DNA of 11,955 nucleotides from Bacilli bacterium (lineage in GTDB: Bacteria; Bacillota_I; Bacilli_A; RF39; UBA660): assembly GCA_022801735.1 (NCBI GenBank), contig JAAWSW010000038.1:1-11955 (forward strand). The letters are read 5' to 3'. The notes under the pieces are model-generated. The model searched no databases. It was not told the origin of the DNA and worked only from the letters and a program-made list of their open reading frames with translations. Positions 5,894 through 11,955 of the stretch are shown piece after piece; position 1 is the stretch's first letter; every line of letters begins with the position of its first letter. The position numbers and the translations under genes were made by a program.

Positions 5894-7201
5894 ATGTTTG
5901 AAAACTTAGGAGATAGATTACAAAATGCAATTAATAAAATAAAAGGGTATGGAAAAATAACAGAAGATAATATTAGTGAAGTGACTAGAGAAATTAGACT
6001 TGCGCTTTTAGAAGCCGATGTTAACTACAAAGTAGTAAAAGAATTTATAAATAATGTAAAAGAAAAAGCTCTAGGAGAAGAAGTTGCCAAATCATTAAAA
6101 CCAGGAGAAGTATTTGTAAAAATCGTCAAAGATGAACTTGTAAACTTACTTGGAAAAGAAGAAGAACCGTTAATCGTAATAAAACCAATGACCGTTTTAA
6201 TGATGGCAGGACTTCAAGGTAGTGGTAAAACAACAACCGTCGGAAAACTTGCTCTTCATATGCGTAAAAAATTAGGACTAAAACCATTAATGGTTGCCTG
6301 CGATGTTTATAGACCAGCCGCAATCGACCAATTAAAACAACTAGGAAAAGAATTAAATATTGAAGTTTATAGTGAAGGTAAAGGTAATCCAGTAGAAATA
6401 GCAAAGCACGCTATAGAATATGCTAAAGAAAATGGATTCAACTATGTTCTAATAGATACTGCAGGTAGACTTCATATAGATGAAGAATTAATGAATGAAC
6501 TTAAATCCATAAGTGCTGAAGTAAATCCTAATGAAATTTTATTAGTAGTAGACAGCATGACAGGACAAGACGCTGTTAATGTTATTGAAGGATTTAATGA
6601 AGCCTTAGATGTTACAGGAGCAGTATTAACAAAGTTAGATGGAGACACTAAAGGTGGAGCGGCTTTATCAATTAGACACTTAACTAATATCCCAATTAAA
6701 TTTATCGGTGTTAGTGAAAAAATGGATGGACTAGAAAAATTTCATCCAGAAAGAATGGCTAGCCGAATCCTTGATATGGGAGATTTAATGGGAATGGCTG
6801 AAAAAGCAGAAGCCTTATTAGATGATGAAGAAGCAATAAAAACAGCAGAAAAAATGGCTAAAGGTAAATTTGATTTAGAAGATTTTTTAAGCCAGTTAAA
6901 TCAAATAAAAAAATTAGGTCCACTTGAAAACCTAATCAAATTAATTCCAGGCGCTAAAAAGATGGGACTTAATAACATTAACATTGATTCAAAACAAATG
7001 GCGCATATAGAGGCAATTATTCTTTCAATGACACCAAAAGAAAGAAAAAATCCAGATATATTAAAAGCAAGTAGAAAGAGAAGAATTGCTGCTGGTAGTG
7101 GAAGAAGTGTAGAAGAAGTAAATAGATTATTAAAACAATTCGAACAAATGAAAACAATGATGAAACAATTAAAAAACGGCAATATGAAAATGCCATTTTA
7201 A
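5894..7201 (+). CDS. ffh: Signal recognition particle protein Ffh (SRP54)
   Basis: The GTPase subunit of SRP, which binds signal sequences and the SRP RNA and delivers ribosomes to FtsY at the membrane. The 435-aa protein has the N domain from MFENLGDRL, then the G domain with GLQGSGKTT (106-114), DVYRPAA (137-143), DTAGR (188-192), TKLDGD (246-251) and GVSE (272-275). The Met-rich M domain carries the RNA-binding segment SRKRRIAAGSG (393-403) and ends MKMPF. A GTG at 5885 would add three residues, but it is part of the AGGTGAT ribosome site; ATG 5894 gives the family's normal N-terminus. No ylxM, ftsY or SRP RNA gene is adjacent in the window. It is transcribed alone and converges with the next gene. 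Confidence 0.97.
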   Translation: MFENLGDRLQNAINKIKGYGKITEDNISEVTREIRLALLEADVNYKVVKEFINNVKEKALGEEVAKSLKPGEVFVKIVKDELVNLLGKEEEPLIVIKPMTVLMMAGLQGSGKTTTVGKLALHMRKKLGLKPLMVACDVYRPAAIDQLKQLGKELNIEVYSEGKGNPVEIAKHAIEYAKENGFNYVLIDTAGRLHIDEELMNELKSISAEVNPNEILLVVDSMTGQDAVNVIEGFNEALDVTGAVLTKLDGDTKGGAALSIRHLTNIPIKFIGVSEKMDGLEKFHPERMASRILDMGDLMGMAEKAEALLDDEEAIKTAEKMAKGKFDLEDFLSQLNQIKKLGPLENLIKLIPGAKKMGLNNINIDSKQMAHIEAIILSMTPKERKNPDILKASRKRRIAAGSGRSVEEVNRLLKQFEQMKTMMKQLKNGNMKMPF

Positions 7202-7227
7202 AACCAGGTCATAAAGACTTGGTTTTT
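7202..7227. terminator. Shared terminator between ffh and the convergent hypothetical gene
   Basis: AACCAGGTC (7202-7210) pairs with GACTTGGTT (7216-7224), one G-U included, around the loop ATAAA, followed by three further Ts. Read leftward, the same stem follows the minus-strand gene, but its T-run (TTTTAAAAT) is weaker. The minus-strand stop codon (TGA, 7211-7209) lies at the loop/stem border, so that gene's last codons form the stem. Confidence 0.75.
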
Positions 7228-8060
7228 ACTTTTTCTAAAGAATTTTCAAGAGTACTATCGTTAACTTGTTCCCATACAATATTTTTAGATAAAATAACAT
7301 TATTTTCTAAACGGTTATAACAACTTTCCACTGTACTAAGCAATTTTTCTATATTAATACTTCTTTTATTTATCTGTCTCATTTTTTTATAACTATCAAT
7401 AATAGCCTCATTAATACATTTAATTTCCTCTTTACATAAATGAACTTGTCTAATGTTTTTATATGTTTTAGAAAAATCTTTAATTATATCTAAAAAACTA
7501 TCATCAGAATTATGCCATTTTTTAAAGGTATCTATAGCAGTATATAAAAGCGGGAAATTATGAAATCTATTTGAAAATCTTGTTTCAATTGTATGAATAG
7601 GGCGAATATATATTAAATCATTACCCTTAAATTTTAATTTAGAATTTTCAATATCTGATATCCTCGTTTTTAATACATTTTTTTCTGCTTCATTGATTTC
7701 TTTTTTATCCATAATATATTGTCTACGATATTTCATTTTTTCTAAAAATTCTTCAGCAAGTTCGCTATCTTTTTGCGATAGAACATTATGTATTTTATCA
7801 AAGAAAATCTTTCCATGTCTTCTTTTGACAGGTTTACCAAAAAAGAAAAATTTATCATATTGTTCAAGTTCCATTTGTCTAATTTCATCATTTATTTGAA
7901 CATAAGCAGTATGTAATAAATAATCACCAGTTGTCGCATCAATTATATCTTTAAGTTTAATGCTCATTTTCCCATTTATAGCACCAGCCCATATGAAATT
8001 TTGTACTGTTGCTACAACCATTCTTTCTTGACTATGACTCATATTTTTACTTATATGCAT
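7209..8060 (-). CDS. Hypothetical protein, 283 aa, unrecognised
   Basis: I do not recognise this protein. It has no signal peptide, membrane helix or nucleotide-binding motif, so it is probably cytoplasmic. Residues about 14-45 (VVATVQNFIWAGAINGKM) look like a short folded segment. The middle (about 70-140) is Lys/Glu-rich and helical, possibly coiled coil. A distinct, less charged block around 148-190 holds IYIRPIHTIETRFSNRFHNFP and LYTAIDTFKKWHN, with several aromatics, Arg and His that could form an active or binding site. The C-terminal third is again helical. It is transcribed alone, opposite its neighbours. The ATG at 8060 follows AGAGGATGG; a Met at residue 7 is a possible alternative start. 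Base composition matches the neighbours, giving no sign of recent transfer. Confidence 0.75.
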   Translation of the reverse strand: MHISKNMSHSQERMVVATVQNFIWAGAINGKMSIKLKDIIDATTGDYLLHTAYVQINDEIRQMELEQYDKFFFFGKPVKRRHGKIFFDKIHNVLSQKDSELAEEFLEKMKYRRQYIMDKKEINEAEKNVLKTRISDIENSKLKFKGNDLIYIRPIHTIETRFSNRFHNFPLLYTAIDTFKKWHNSDDSFLDIIKDFSKTYKNIRQVHLCKEEIKCINEAIIDSYKKMRQINKRSINIEKLLSTVESCYNRLENNVILSKNIVWEQVNDSTLENSLEKVKTKSL

Positions 8061-8086
8061 TTATACCATCCTCTTTCAGTGAAAAT

Positions 8087-8095
8087 ATTATAACA
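8087..8095 (-). promoter_or_regulatory. Promoter (extended -10) of the 283-aa hypothetical gene
   Basis: On the minus strand TGTTATAAT is an extended -10 element. It ends 26 nt before the ATG, leaving room for a conventional short leader with the GAGGATGG ribosome site. No good -35 is seen. Confidence 0.6.
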
Positions 8096-8161
8096 CACAT
8101 TGATAATAAATAAAATAATTTATCTTAAGGACGAATACCATATTCACAAAAATAAAAACCT

Positions 8162-8170
8162 CATATGATA
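8162..8170 (+). promoter_or_regulatory. Possible sporulation-sigma -10 box before the CotD-like gene
   Basis: CATATGATA fits the CATAnnnTA -10 class used by the mother-cell sigma factors SigE and SigK in Bacillus. It ends 21 nt before the ATG, with the AGGGGG ribosome site (8179-8184) between. An upstream ATATT (8140-8144) or CACA (8145-8148) could act as -35, but neither has ideal spacing. No sigma-A promoter like those of the other genes is present here, which fits a stage-specific promoter. Confidence 0.3.
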
Positions 8171-8191
8171 TTTTAGATAGGGGGAAACATA

Positions 8192-8482
8192 ATGTTTAGA
8201 AAAAATTGTTGTATGTTTGGTGGCGGAATGCAACCACAAATGCATGACATGGATTGCTGCGACAGAGAACCTAACTGTCCAATAGTAGAACCAGCAATCA
8301 ATAAATGTATAGAAAGAGAATTCTGTCACGAAGTAAATCACGTATGTCCTATTCATACGCATGTTGTAAATCGTCACATTTACAACCATACTTATACACC
8401 ACAATACACTTGTTCTGAAGAAGATCAAGTAATAAACAACGATCCTGGATGTTGTGGTGGTTTTACTAACAATAGTTTTTAG
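8192..8482 (+). CDS. cotD: CotD-like spore coat protein, Cys/His-rich
   Basis: A 96-aa protein resembling the inner spore coat protein D family. It has 11 cysteines and 7 histidines, with paired cysteines near both ends (Cys6-7, 22-23, 87-88). The core CPIVEP (29-34) then REFCHEV (42-48) and NHVCPIHTHVVNRHIYNHTY (49-68) resembles the CotD pattern of a Pro-Ile-Val/His segment followed by a HxH-rich stretch. It has no signal peptide, consistent with a mother-cell coat protein. Disulfide cross-linking or metal binding is plausible from composition. The ribosome site AGGGGG differs from the AGGTGAT used by the housekeeping genes. If the assignment is right, the organism or its recent ancestor makes spores. 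Alternatively it could be another small metal-binding Cys/His protein. Confidence 0.72.
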   Translation: MFRKNCCMFGGGMQPQMHDMDCCDREPNCPIVEPAINKCIEREFCHEVNHVCPIHTHVVNRHIYNHTYTPQYTCSEEDQVINNDPGCCGGFTNNSF

Positions 8483-8494
8483 TAAGCAAAAAAG

Positions 8495-8521
8495 CAGTTT
8501 AGGTAAAACCTAAACTGTTTT
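8495..8521. terminator. Strong bidirectional terminator between the CotD-like and HIT genes
   Basis: A perfect 10-bp stem CAGTTTAGGT/ACCTAAACTG (8495-8504 with 8508-8517) has a 3-nt loop and is followed by TTTT. On the minus strand the same stem is followed by C and six Ts. It serves the CotD-like gene on the plus strand and the HIT gene on the minus strand. Confidence 0.9.
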
Positions 8522-8522
8522 C

Positions 8523-8888
8523 TTATTCCATAATTTGGTTAAAAACATCTTCCACATTAGCCTTAGCTATTTTCCCGCTATATGCAGGTTTTAAATGTAG
8601 ATGAAAATGTTTAACTTCCTGAGGCAAGCCATTATTTTGAACTAAAGTAAGTCCTTCAGAACCTAATTTTTCTTTAAATAAATCATTCATTTTTCTAGCA
8701 ATATCAATAATATGTATTAAAACATCATTAGGAATATCAAATAAATCAGTATAATGTTTTTTAGGTACAACTAAAGCATGCCCATTAGAATCAGGATTAA
8801 CATCTAAAAACACTTTTACAACATCATCTTCATAAAGTGTAAATGATGGTATTTCACCATTCATAATTTTACAAAAAATACAATCCAT
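8523..8888 (-). CDS. hit: HIT-family nucleotide hydrolase
   Basis: Histidine-triad proteins hydrolyse nucleoside phosphoramidates and related adenylated or dinucleotide substrates. The 121-aa length fits the HINT/Hit branch. The catalytic triad is HFHLHLKP, with His94, His96 and His98; the middle histidine is expected to be the nucleophile. Cys3 and Cys6 (CIFC), His45 and His94 form the zinc-type site seen in Bacillus homologues. An in-frame GTG nine bases upstream (8897) lies inside the GGTGAT ribosome site; ATG 8888 gives the classical MDCIFCKI start. It is monocistronic and divergent from sufC. The in vivo substrate cannot be told from sequence. Confidence 0.95.
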   Translation of the reverse strand: MDCIFCKIMNGEIPSFTLYEDDVVKVFLDVNPDSNGHALVVPKKHYTDLFDIPNDVLIHIIDIARKMNDLFKEKLGSEGLTLVQNNGLPQEVKHFHLHLKPAYSGKIAKANVEDVFNQIME

Positions 8889-8905
8889 TTTTATCACCCA
8901 TAAAA

Positions 8906-8914
8906 ATTATATCA
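8906..8914 (-). promoter_or_regulatory. Promoter (extended -10) of the HIT gene
   Basis: TGATATAAT on the minus strand is a full extended -10 element. It ends 17 nt before the ATG, with GGGTGAT as ribosome site in the gap. The -35 position shows only a weak hexamer. Confidence 0.65.
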
Positions 8915-8924
8915 CAAAATAAAA

Positions 8925-8949
8925 AAAGAGATAAACTCTTTCACGTGAA
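8925..8949. repeat. Adjacent hairpin and CACGTG palindrome between divergent promoters
   Basis: AAAGAG (8925-8930) and CTCTTT (8936-8941) form a 6-bp inverted repeat around ATAAA. Read leftward it is followed by TTTT-A-TTTT and looks like a weak terminator just upstream of the HIT -10. The perfect 10-bp palindrome TTCACGTGAA (8940-8949) overlaps it. GAATAT occurs at 8947 and again at 8958, one helical turn apart, the second copy within the palindrome GAATATTC (8958-8965). These could be regulator sites for HIT or sufC; none matches an operator I can name. Confidence 0.35.
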
Positions 8950-9027
8950 TATCTGCGGAATATTCTAAAATATTATGAGAAACTTTTGTCATTTTTATAC
9001 AAAAGCATATAAAAAAATAAAAAAAAA

Positions 9028-9036
9028 TGATAAAAT
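9028..9036 (+). promoter_or_regulatory. sufC operon promoter (extended -10)
   Basis: TGATAAAAT is an extended -10 element ending 18 nt before the sufC ATG, with the AGGTGAT ribosome site (9044-9050) in between. The upstream sequence is A-rich without a clear -35. It is the only promoter seen for sufC-sufD-sufS. Confidence 0.55.
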
Positions 9037-9054
9037 ACTATTTAGGTGATATAA

Positions 9055-9819
9055 ATGAACTGTTTAAAAATAAAAGATTTAACTGTTACAGTAAATAATA
9101 AAACAATTTTAGATGATTTTAATTTAGAAATAAAAAGCGGAGAAATCCATGCAATTATGGGACCAAATGGAACTGGAAAATCCACTTTAACCAAAGTAAT
9201 TATGGGAGACCCTAATTATAAAATAATAAAAGGAGAAATTTACTTTAATGATAAAAAATTAAATGACTTAGAAGTAAACGAAAGAGCAAACTTAGGTATT
9301 TTCTTAGGGATGCAAATGCCTATGGAAATAGAAGGCGTAACTAACGCTGATTTTTTAAGAACCGCTTTAAGAACAAAAAATAAAAACTTCAAATTATATA
9401 GTTTTATAAAAGAATTAGATACAGTAGTAGAAAAATTAAAAATGAATAAAGATATGATTCACAGAGGAATCAATGAAGGATTTTCAGGTGGAGAAAGAAA
9501 GAAAAATGAAATACTTCAAATGTATATTTTAAAACCTAGTGTTGTAATGCTTGATGAAATAGATTCAGGTCTAGATGTCGATAGTTTAAAAATAGTAGGT
9601 AATAGCGTTATGGATTATTACAAAGAAGAAAAACCAGCAATTCTATTAGTTACACACTATCAAAGATTACTTGATTATATTAAGCCAGACTATGTTCATA
9701 TAATGAATGGTGGAAAAATTATCAAAAGTGGGGACGCTTCTTTAGTACCAAAAATAGAAGAAGAAGGATATGATAAAATTACAGAAACTAGTACTAGTGT
9801 TATAGAGGAAAATAAATAA
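9055..9819 (+). CDS. sufC: Fe-S cluster assembly ATPase SufC
   Basis: SufC is the ABC-type ATPase that drives conformational change in the SufB-SufC-SufD scaffold during Fe-S cluster assembly; it is cytosolic, not a transporter. The 254-aa protein has Walker A GPNGTGKST (36-44), a Q-loop at Gln87 within FLGMQMPMEIEGV, the SufC-type signature FSGGERKKNE (143-152), Walker B VVMLDE (163-168), the SufC hallmark EIDSGLDVDSL (168-178) and switch His201 in THYQRLL. The terminal Ser/Thr/Glu tail is slightly extended. It is the first gene of the operon, with sufD one base downstream of its stop. Confidence 0.96.
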   Translation: MNCLKIKDLTVTVNNKTILDDFNLEIKSGEIHAIMGPNGTGKSTLTKVIMGDPNYKIIKGEIYFNDKKLNDLEVNERANLGIFLGMQMPMEIEGVTNADFLRTALRTKNKNFKLYSFIKELDTVVEKLKMNKDMIHRGINEGFSGGERKKNEILQMYILKPSVVMLDEIDSGLDVDSLKIVGNSVMDYYKEEKPAILLVTHYQRLLDYIKPDYVHIMNGGKIIKSGDASLVPKIEEEGYDKITETSTSVIEENK

Positions 9820-9820
9820 C

Positions 9821-10609
9821 ATGAATAAAATAATAATAGTGGATAATGAAATAAAAGAAAAAACATTAGATAAAAATATCACTATAACTACTGAAAAAAA
9901 CATCTTAGATATAAATCAAATAAAAATAAAAGTAGAAAAAGATGCGGATTTAATACTTGAATATACTAGTACAGAAAAAACAAAATTAGATATTTATATT
10001 AATATTGAAAAAGATGTAAAATGCAATATATATGAAATAAAAAATGAAGGAATATATAAATTAGGTTATAAATATTATTTAGAAGAAAACAGTAATCTAA
10101 ATATATATAAAATAAATAATGTTAAAGAAATAAAAGAGTTATTAATATTTAATTTAAATGGTGAAAAAGCAAAAGTAAATTATATATTAAAAACAATTTC
10201 AAAAGATGAAGAAAAATACGATTTAATGGTTTATCATAATGCTAAAAACACTGAAAGTAACATCATTAATAATGGTGTTAATATAAAAGATGGTAGTATT
10301 AAATTCAACGTATCAGGATTTACTCCAAACGGCATAAAGGGATGCACACTAAATCAAAATAATCGTATAATAAACTTAAATAATAATAAATGTACCATAA
10401 AACCCAATTTATTCATAGATGAAAACGATGTTATTGCTAACCATAGTGCTCATATAGGTAAATGTAATGAAGAAGAAATGTTTTATCTAATGAGTAGGGG
10501 AATAAATAAAAAAGAAGCAGAAAATCTTATTATAAAAGGATTCCTATTAAAAGGACTACACAAAAATAAAGAAACAATGGAAAATATTATAAATAAGTAT
10601 TGGAGGTGA
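9821..10609 (+). CDS. sufD: Short SufD-type Fe-S scaffold subunit
   Basis: SufD partners SufB and SufC in the cluster scaffold. At 262 aa this is far shorter than typical SufD (roughly 400-440 aa), lacking most of the N-terminal helical domain; a Lys/Ile/Asn-rich beta-repeat region fills residues 1-160. The C-terminal signature is clear: SGFTPNGIKG (165-174), ANHSAHIG (206-213), then EEEMFYLMSRGINKKEAENLIIKGFL (217-242). The NHSAHIG segment aligns with the SHGATVG of SufD, placing His208 at the catalytically important SufD histidine; SufB would have an EHEATTSKI-type segment. Asn/Lys content is very high even for this genome. It starts one base after sufC, and its TGA stop lies within the sufS ribosome site GGAGGTGA. 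Confidence 0.85.
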   Translation: MNKIIIVDNEIKEKTLDKNITITTEKNILDINQIKIKVEKDADLILEYTSTEKTKLDIYINIEKDVKCNIYEIKNEGIYKLGYKYYLEENSNLNIYKINNVKEIKELLIFNLNGEKAKVNYILKTISKDEEKYDLMVYHNAKNTESNIINNGVNIKDGSIKFNVSGFTPNGIKGCTLNQNNRIINLNNNKCTIKPNLFIDENDVIANHSAHIGKCNEEEMFYLMSRGINKKEAENLIIKGFLLKGLHKNKETMENIINKYWR

Positions 10610-10614
10610 AACAA

Positions 10615-11808
10615 ATGAATACTGAAGACTTTGAAATGTTAAAAACAGGTCTTATCTATTTTGATAATGGAGCAACCACTTTAAAACCAAAAATCTTAAG
10701 TGAAGCAATTAGTGATTACTATAATTACTATAGTTCAAACGCCCATAGAGGAGACTATACAATCAGTATAAAAGCAAGTAATAATTATGAAAACACAAGA
10801 CAATTAGTAAAAGAACTAATTAACGCTAAAAGTACTAAACAAATATCCTTTACAAGTGGTACAACTGACGGATTAAACAAAATAATATTTGGATATTATA
10901 AAAATATATTAAATAAAGATGATGAAGTTCTAATTACTAAAAGTGAACATGCTTCAAATATACTTCCATGGTTTGAATTACAAGACCAAATAGGTATAAA
11001 AATAAAATATATTGAACTAGATGAAAATCATAAAGTAACTTTAGAAAATATAAAAAAACAAGTTACAGAAAAAACAAAAGTTATTTCAATCGCTCATATT
11101 AGTAATGTAGTAGGCGATATAAGACCATTAAAAGAAATAACAAAGTACGCTCATGAAAACAATATAGAAGTATTATGTGATGGAGCCCAAAGTGTTCCAC
11201 ACATGAAAATAGATGTTACCGATTTAGATGTAGACTTTTTAACATTTTCAGCCCATAAAATGTGTGGGCCTACTGGGGTAGGAGTTATTTACGTTAGAGA
11301 AAATCACTTAAACGACATGAAACCAATAATCTTTGGTGGAGGCATGAATGCTGAATTCGATACAGAAGGAACTAGAATCTATAAACAAATGCCAGATTTA
11401 CTAGAAGCAGGAACTCCAAATGTTGCAGGAGTTATTGGCTTTGGGTATGTAATTAAGTATTTACAAAATATAGGGTTCGATAACATTCAAAAATACGAAC
11501 ATGAATTAAGAGAATACTTAATACTAAAACTAAAAGAAATAAACGAAATAGAAATATATAATGAAAATAGTGAAAGTGGCATAGTAACAATCAATTATAA
11601 AGATATATTCCCACAAGATTTATCAATTTATTTAGATAAATATAATATCTGTACAAGAGCAGGCAGTCACTGCGCGAAAATCTTAAAAGAAGAACTAAAA
11701 ATCAAAAATACATGCCGTATTAGTTTATACTTTTATAATACTAAAGAAGATGTTGATAAACTAATAGAAGCACTTAAAAATCCAAATATAAAAAATGAAA
11801 TAATTTAA
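10615..11808 (+). CDS. sufS: Class II cysteine desulfurase SufS
   Basis: SufS mobilises cysteine sulfur as a persulfide for the SUF scaffold, in Gram-positives normally with the SufU transfer protein. The 397-aa protein has YFDNGATTLKP (15-25), SSNAHRGDYT (40-49), SGTTDGLN (81-88), His112 in SEHASN, Asp189/Gln192 in CDGAQ, the PLP Lys215 in FSAHKMCGPTG, and the catalytic Cys353 in RAGSHCAK, which is the class II loop. A TTG at 10600 in frame would add five residues but lies in the GGAGGTGA ribosome site (10602-10609); ATG 10615 is preferred. It is the third gene of sufC-sufD-sufS and is followed by a terminator, so neither sufU nor sufB is part of this transcript within the window. Confidence 0.95.
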   Translation: MNTEDFEMLKTGLIYFDNGATTLKPKILSEAISDYYNYYSSNAHRGDYTISIKASNNYENTRQLVKELINAKSTKQISFTSGTTDGLNKIIFGYYKNILNKDDEVLITKSEHASNILPWFELQDQIGIKIKYIELDENHKVTLENIKKQVTEKTKVISIAHISNVVGDIRPLKEITKYAHENNIEVLCDGAQSVPHMKIDVTDLDVDFLTFSAHKMCGPTGVGVIYVRENHLNDMKPIIFGGGMNAEFDTEGTRIYKQMPDLLEAGTPNVAGVIGFGYVIKYLQNIGFDNIQKYEHELREYLILKLKEINEIEIYNENSESGIVTINYKDIFPQDLSIYLDKYNICTRAGSHCAKILKEELKIKNTCRISLYFYNTKEDVDKLIEALKNPNIKNEII

Positions 11809-11809
11809 T

Positions 11810-11833
11810 AATCACCCTAAAGGTGATTTTTTT
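11810..11833 (+). terminator. Terminator after sufS
   Basis: AATCACC (11810-11816) pairs perfectly with GGTGATT (11822-11828) across CTAAA, and is followed by five more Ts. The descending arm plus the preceding A reads AGGTGAT, the same heptamer used as ribosome site throughout the window; here it is not followed by a start codon. Confidence 0.85.
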
Positions 11834-11955
11834 ATACCAAAATACCAAAACTGTAATAAAAAATAATTTAAAAAGGGAAATTAGCAAATTCAAATAAAAA
11901 AGAAGGAAATAGACATATGGATACAGTAGGATATAAATAGAAGATAAAAAAATAT
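11834..11955 (+). other. Right-end tail without a convincing gene
   Basis: AT-rich DNA following the sufS terminator. It contains a tandem ATACCAAA repeat (11834-11849). A ribosome-site-like AAGAAGGA (11900-11907) stands 9 nt before ATG 11917, but that frame (MDTVGYK) stops at TAG 11938-11940. All three plus-strand frames are closed before the window ends, so no gene runs out to the right on this strand. It may be a leader peptide, a decayed gene start or chance. Confidence 0.3.

Noticed and set aside
9821..10609. SufB rather than SufD
   Set aside because: The diagnostic segment is NHSAHIG, like the SufD SHGATVG, not the SufB EHEATTSKI type, and the gene order sufC-X-sufS favours SufD.
10600..10614. 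Upstream TTG start for sufS
   Set aside because: It lies in the GGAGGTGA ribosome site, and the resulting MEVKQ extension is simply a translation of that site.
11770..11955. Hydrophobic minus-strand frame running in from the right edge over the sufS 3' end
   Set aside because: Its Phe/Leu/Ile/Tyr run is what AT-rich DNA gives by chance. It reads through the sufS terminator and overlaps sufS codons, and no motif supports it.
1..11955. CRISPR arrays, tRNA or rRNA genes, insertion sequences, prophage genes
   Set aside because: No regularly spaced repeats, cloverleaf, transposase motif or phage structural gene was seen on either strand; the intergenic spaces are too short for most of these.

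Overview
The window is strongly AT-rich and gene-dense. Standard stops are used: TGA ends at least four genes and Trp is TGG, so this is genetic code 11 and not the Mycoplasma code. MutL with the Bacillota-type endonuclease motif, a SUF-type Fe-S operon (sufC-sufD-sufS), a CotD-like coat protein and AGGTGAT Shine-Dalgarno sites all point to a low-GC Bacillota. My best guess is an uncultured Bacilli/Erysipelotrichia- or RF39-like gut lineage. This placement is inference from gene content only; no rRNA or tRNA gene is visible.

Layout. (1) 1-121, minus strand: a strong sigma-A promoter feeds a structured leader of about 70 nt and the first codons of a gene that leaves the window. (2) 288-2120: mutL, with its own promoter and terminator. 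(3) 2199-5215: a tightly overlapping operon of a class I cysteine desulfurase, a dCMP deaminase, a small thioredoxin-like protein and a secreted CPHC domain fused to a CcdA-like membrane transporter. (4) 5284-5832: an acidic membrane-anchored protein of unknown function. (5) 5894-7201: ffh (SRP54). (6) 7209-8060, minus strand: a 283-aa protein I do not recognise, convergent with ffh. (7) 8192-8482: a Cys/His-rich CotD-like coat protein. (8) 8523-8888, minus strand: a HIT-family hydrolase. (9) 9055-11808: sufC-sufD-sufS, closed by a terminator. (10) 11834-11955: a tail with no convincing gene.

The genes share a theme of sulfur and thiol chemistry. There are two cysteine desulfurases of different classes, a SUF sub-operon with an unusually short SufD and no SufB or SufU in view, and a thiol relay (cytoplasmic CxxC protein, membrane CcdA core, extracytoplasmic CPHC domain). 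Five of the first-gene promoters follow one compact plan: the -10 box ends only 16-18 nt before the ATG, so the mRNA would begin at or inside the Shine-Dalgarno site. The minus-strand leader at the left edge, which can form mutually exclusive pairings around its ribosome-binding site, is the least explained element.
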